Below, piece after piece: positions 61,485 to 64,000 of a stretch of DNA of 64,000 nucleotides. The stretch covers positions 5,086-69,085 of the forward strand of contig DASRFJ010000099.1 of the NCBI GenBank assembly GCA_035651595.1, written 5' to 3'. A model generated the notes under the pieces. That model had not been told where the DNA came from and did not search any database. It worked only from the letters and a program-made list of their open reading frames with translations. The position numbers and the translations under genes were made by a program. This stretch comes from JAFARZ01 sp035651595 (lineage in GTDB: Bacteria > Actinomycetota > Actinomycetes > Streptosporangiales > Streptosporangiaceae). Positions within the stretch are counted from its first letter, which is position 1. The number at the start of each line of letters is the position of its first letter.

Positions 61485-62746
61485 CACTGCGGTTCACCGG
61501 AAAGACGGCCCTGATCACCGGCGGCGGGTCGGGCATCGGGCGTGCCGCCGCGCTCGCCTTCGCCGCGGCGGACGCGACCGTGGCGGTCACCGGGCGGCGC
61601 CAGGAACCGCTCGACGAGACCGTGCGGCTGATCGAGGACGCGGGCGGGAAGGCGATCGCGATCACCGCCGACGTCTCATCGCCCGCTGACGTCGAGCGGC
61701 TCGTCGCCGCGACCGCCGCCGAACTCGGCGGGCTGCACATCGCGTTCAACAACGCCGGAATCCTCGAAGCCGGGCCGCTGGCCGACATGGACCAGGCGGC
61801 CTGGGACCGCCTGCTCGCGGTGAACCTGACCGGCGTGTTTCTCGCCATGAAACACGAGATCCGCCACATGCGCGCCAGCGGCGGCGGCGTGATCATCAAC
61901 ACCGCCTCCAGCGTGGGCGCGCACATGCGGCTGCCGTTCCTCGGCGCCTACGCCGCCACCAAGGCCGCTGTCAGTGCACTGACCCGCGCCGCGGCGCGCG
62001 AATGCATCGCGGATGGTATCCGCATCAATGCCATCAGCCCCGGCCCGATGGACACGCCGATGTCGCTGCGTCCCGGCGAAACCGAGGCCGACCGCGCGCA
62101 GCGGCTCAACGGCGCCCTGCCAGCGGGCCGGGTAGGTAGCCTGAGCGAAGCCGCGGCGGCGGTGCTCTGGCTCGCCAGTCCGGAAGCCGCCTTCACGGTC
62201 GGCCATGACCTGGTCATCGATGGCGGCGCAACCGCGTTAAGACTGCCCATCCTGGGGTGGCTGGTCATCGGTGAGGGTGTCGTAGGTGACGATCCGCAGT
62301 TCGGAGCTGTAGCGCTGGCCGTGGCGGTCGGTGAGCCAGAGCTGGTCCGGGGCGGGGAGCATCTCGGTGATGGTGTATTCGGCGTGGCCTGCGGCGTGGG
62401 TCTGGCGGATGTGCTTGGCGAGCAGGTTGACCAGGACCAGGCTGCGGAAGTCGGCGGCGGTGGGCTTGAGCTCGACCGGGACCCGGTAGAAGACCTGCTC
62501 GGGCAGGCCGTGGTCCAGGCGCCAGCGGCGTGCCAGGCGGAAGCGTTCCTGCTCGTCTTTGGCGAACGCCCACGCCGAGCCGGTGACCTGGAAGGTCCAC
62601 TGCTCCCGGCTGAGCACCAGCTTGCCGATCGTGACCCGCGGCCGGTGCTCCGCCGCGGCCAGCGGCTGGAACGCGTCCACCACGGCGCCGCTCATCAGGT
62701 CCCCGATGACCTCGAAGAAGTCCAGCTCGGTGCCGTCGGGCATTAG
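61481..62746 (+). CDS. SDR-family NAD(P)-dependent oxidoreductase with read-through tail
   Basis: The first 253 residues are a complete classical SDR: ALITGGGSGIGRAAALAFAAA (cofactor), AFNNAGILEAG, INTASSVGAHMRLPFLGAYA, YAATKAAVSALTRAA (catalytic Tyr/Lys) and INAISPGPMDTPMSL, ending at VIDGGATA near 62241. The frame then stays open for 168 more codons, all antisense to the lanthipeptide dehydratase gene. The true protein probably ended near 62241. Coupled to the broken MFS gene and possibly under TetR control. Substrate unknown. Confidence 0.82.
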   Translation: MTLRFTGKTALITGGGSGIGRAAALAFAAADATVAVTGRRQEPLDETVRLIEDAGGKAIAITADVSSPADVERLVAATAAELGGLHIAFNNAGILEAGPLADMDQAAWDRLLAVNLTGVFLAMKHEIRHMRASGGGVIINTASSVGAHMRLPFLGAYAATKAAVSALTRAAARECIADGIRINAISPGPMDTPMSLRPGETEADRAQRLNGALPAGRVGSLSEAAAAVLWLASPEAAFTVGHDLVIDGGATALRLPILGWLVIGEGVVGDDPQFGAVALAVAVGEPELVRGGEHLGDGVFGVACGVGLADVLGEQVDQDQAAEVGGGGLELDRDPVEDLLGQAVVQAPAACQAEAFLLVFGERPRRAGDLEGPLLPAEHQLADRDPRPVLRRGQRLERVHHGAAHQVPDDLEEVQLGAVGH

Positions 62747-64000
62747 CTTGACAACGAGGTCGCCGCCGCGGCGCACGACGGTCATCGCGGCGCCGGGCAG
62801 GACCGTATCCGGTTCCGGCGGTTCGAAGGCGTCCGTGACGGCGGCGGACCAGTAGAGTTCGCCGGGTCCGAGCAGCGCCGAGGGCGGACTGGTGCGGGAC
62901 GTGATCGTCGGGTGGTCCTTCGCGTCGATAACGACGATGCGCCGCGGTCCGCGGTCGGCTCGCTCGGCGGCGATGAGCCTGGCTGGGTCGGGATGCTGCT
63001 CGACGAACAGCCGCTGATCCAGGGTGTTGGTGGCCAGGTGTATTTCGCCGAGGACCAGCAGGAAGTCGCCACGCTTTATGTCGCCGGGAGACGCGGCGGC
63101 GATCATGATGTCCGGTGAGTGCTGCCGGGCGCCGCTCCAGGGGGCAGGCCGCGGGGGGAAACACTTAGCCGACCTGCCGGCGATTTCCTCGGCGCTGACC
63201 TGATGCCGGCCGACACTCTGCGGCGGGCCGAGCACGTGCTGCCAGCGGCGCCGCAGCTCGGCCACGCTCGCCGCGGCAAGCTCTCCCCGGCTGCCGCGGG
63301 TGTACAGGTGGGTGGACGCCAGGGTGAGCAGCCGCGGGAGCGGCACGGGCGCGCCGCCGTTGCGGGCGGTTTCGCGGTCGTGCAGTTCGGTGAACAGCTG
63401 CCGGTACCTGTTCACCAGGTCGTTGACCAGCCAGCGGGCGCTGTCCAGCACCAGGCCGAGCGGCGCCGCCAGGGCCTGGGTTACCGCCTGGCCGATTGCT
63501 ATCCGCACGTCGCGGACCGCGTCCTGGTAGACCAGCGTCCGGCCGGCGTAGTTGGCGCCCGCGCTGCGGGTCGAGTCCGCACCGGTTACTCGCTCGAATG
63601 TGCCGGCCAGGCGGGTAAGGGCCGCCCGCAGCTTCTCCGGGTCTCCCGCCGTGCTTGTTACTTCGTCCCGTGCCGCGATCAGCCGGTCGAGCGGCTGGAG
63701 CGCCGCCGCCCGGGCCGCCGGATCGGGGATCTGCTCGAGCTTGTCCCGCAGCAGGAGTTCGGGGGTGGCGTGCATGGGGCCTTCCAGGTCCATGCGGAGC
63801 GCGCCGAGTTCGGCGAGCCGGGCCAGCACCGCGGGGGTGCCGCGCCCGTGGACGGCGTTCAGGTCGTTGATCGTGTGGTGGCCGTCGCAGGCGTGGAGGA
63901 TGGCGAGTTCGGCGGGGGTGAGGGTGACCGGTTTGCGGTGCGGGCGGTGCAGCATGGTGCCGTCCAGGAACACCGACCGGGTCCGCCGCGGCACCAGCCA
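62237..64000 (-). CDS. Lanthipeptide (LanB-type) dehydratase, 3' part only
   Basis: At least 585 residues; the N-terminus lies beyond the right edge. SPDIMIAAASPGDIKRGDFLLVLGEIHLATNTLDQRLFVEQHPDP, GELYWSAAVTDAF and the C-terminal TITEMLPAPDQLWLTDRHGQRYSSEL match the N-terminal glutamylation domain of class I lantibiotic dehydratases. These add glutamate from Glu-tRNA to Ser/Thr of a precursor peptide. The protein ends without the small elimination domain, so that may be a separate gene. The rest of the RiPP cluster should lie right of the window. A short N-terminal stretch (LTPAELAILHACDGHHTIND) is visible near 63900. Confidence 0.78.
   Translation of the reverse strand, partial: WLVPRRTRSVFLDGTMLHRPHRKPVTLTPAELAILHACDGHHTINDLNAVHGRGTPAVLARLAELGALRMDLEGPMHATPELLLRDKLEQIPDPAARAAALQPLDRLIAARDEVTSTAGDPEKLRAALTRLAGTFERVTGADSTRSAGANYAGRTLVYQDAVRDVRIAIGQAVTQALAAPLGLVLDSARWLVNDLVNRYRQLFTELHDRETARNGGAPVPLPRLLTLASTHLYTRGSRGELAAASVAELRRRWQHVLGPPQSVGRHQVSAEEIAGRSAKCFPPRPAPWSGARQHSPDIMIAAASPGDIKRGDFLLVLGEIHLATNTLDQRLFVEQHPDPARLIAAERADRGPRRIVVIDAKDHPTITSRTSPPSALLGPGELYWSAAVTDAFEPPEPDTVLPGAAMTVVRRGGDLVVKLMPDGTELDFFEVIGDLMSGAVVDAFQPLAAAEHRPRVTIGKLVLSREQWTFQVTGSAWAFAKDEQERFRLARRWRLDHGLPEQVFYRVPVELKPTAADFRSLVLVNLLAKHIRQTHAAGHAEYTITEMLPAPDQLWLTDRHGQRYSSELRIVTYDTLTDDQPPQDGQS

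Overview
The window is 64 kb of very GC-rich DNA with strongly GC3-biased genes, GTG starts and many actinobacterial families: coproporphyrin-type haem genes hemE, hemY and hemQ, SARP/AfsR and LAL regulators, TAT-exported hydrolases, DUF3000, DUF2690, and an Lrp-linked polyamine catabolic locus. It most likely comes from the chromosome of a filamentous actinomycete. Genus cannot be read from the sequence. I saw no rRNA, tRNA, CRISPR array or complete transposase gene.

Layout. 1-6269: the end of ppk1, a mutT1-like Nudix/phosphatase gene, and a large ATPase fused through one membrane helix to an extracellular ligand-binding domain. 6301-6442: an 18-bp tandem repeat. 6569-10564: a conserved housekeeping block (dedA, rnd, DUF3000, zinc ribbon, hemE). 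10645-19987: an accessory block inserted in the haem neighbourhood, with a small STAND-partner-like protein, a probably frameshifted glycosyltransferase-like gene, a STAND-TPR protein, a SARP-STAND-TPR regulator, a repeat-rich non-coding stretch and a secreted DUF2690 protein. 20113-25006: DUF4349 lipoprotein, hemY, hemQ and a two-component system. 25141-29842: two polytopic membrane proteins, arfB, a repeat and mobile-element cluster, a cupin and msrB. 29904-42151: a LAL regulator, two LLM/YjbR-type genes, a MarR-SRPBCC operon, a SnoaL-cupin fusion, a second SARP-AAA regulator, DAAO and a phospholipase C-like enzyme. 42502-49404: polysaccharide degradation (GH10, GH6, a LacI regulator), a purple acid phosphatase and an LLM oxidoreductase. 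49452-54316: a nucleotidyltransferase, a dead ABC ATPase carrying a small mobile element, and the aminotransferase-Lrp-aldehyde dehydrogenase polyamine locus. 54313-57933: a CHAT-STAND-TPR protein. 58022-64000: an APH-like kinase, two methyltransferases, a TetR regulator with a decayed MFS gene and an SDR, and the 3' part of a lanthipeptide-type dehydratase running off the right edge.

The most unusual content is non-coding. A 53-bp near-perfect palindrome occurs intact at 19074 and 42349 and interrupted at 28658. The interrupting 292-bp element has short terminal inverted repeats and lies between copies of a 9-bp target duplication; removing it restores exactly 53 bp. A related 311-bp element at 50405, with an 8-bp duplication, interrupts the end of an ABC ATPase remnant, and its removal restores the reading frame. 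Both elements, and a remnant at 33879, carry the same 82-nt structured hairpin.

Six large P-loop signalling proteins (2697, 12938, 15093, 29904, 36228, 54313) lie within 58 kb. The CHAT-STAND-TPR protein, the STAND/SARP pair with its small partner, and the ATPase-membrane-sensor fusion are the best candidates for undescribed sensing or defence functions.
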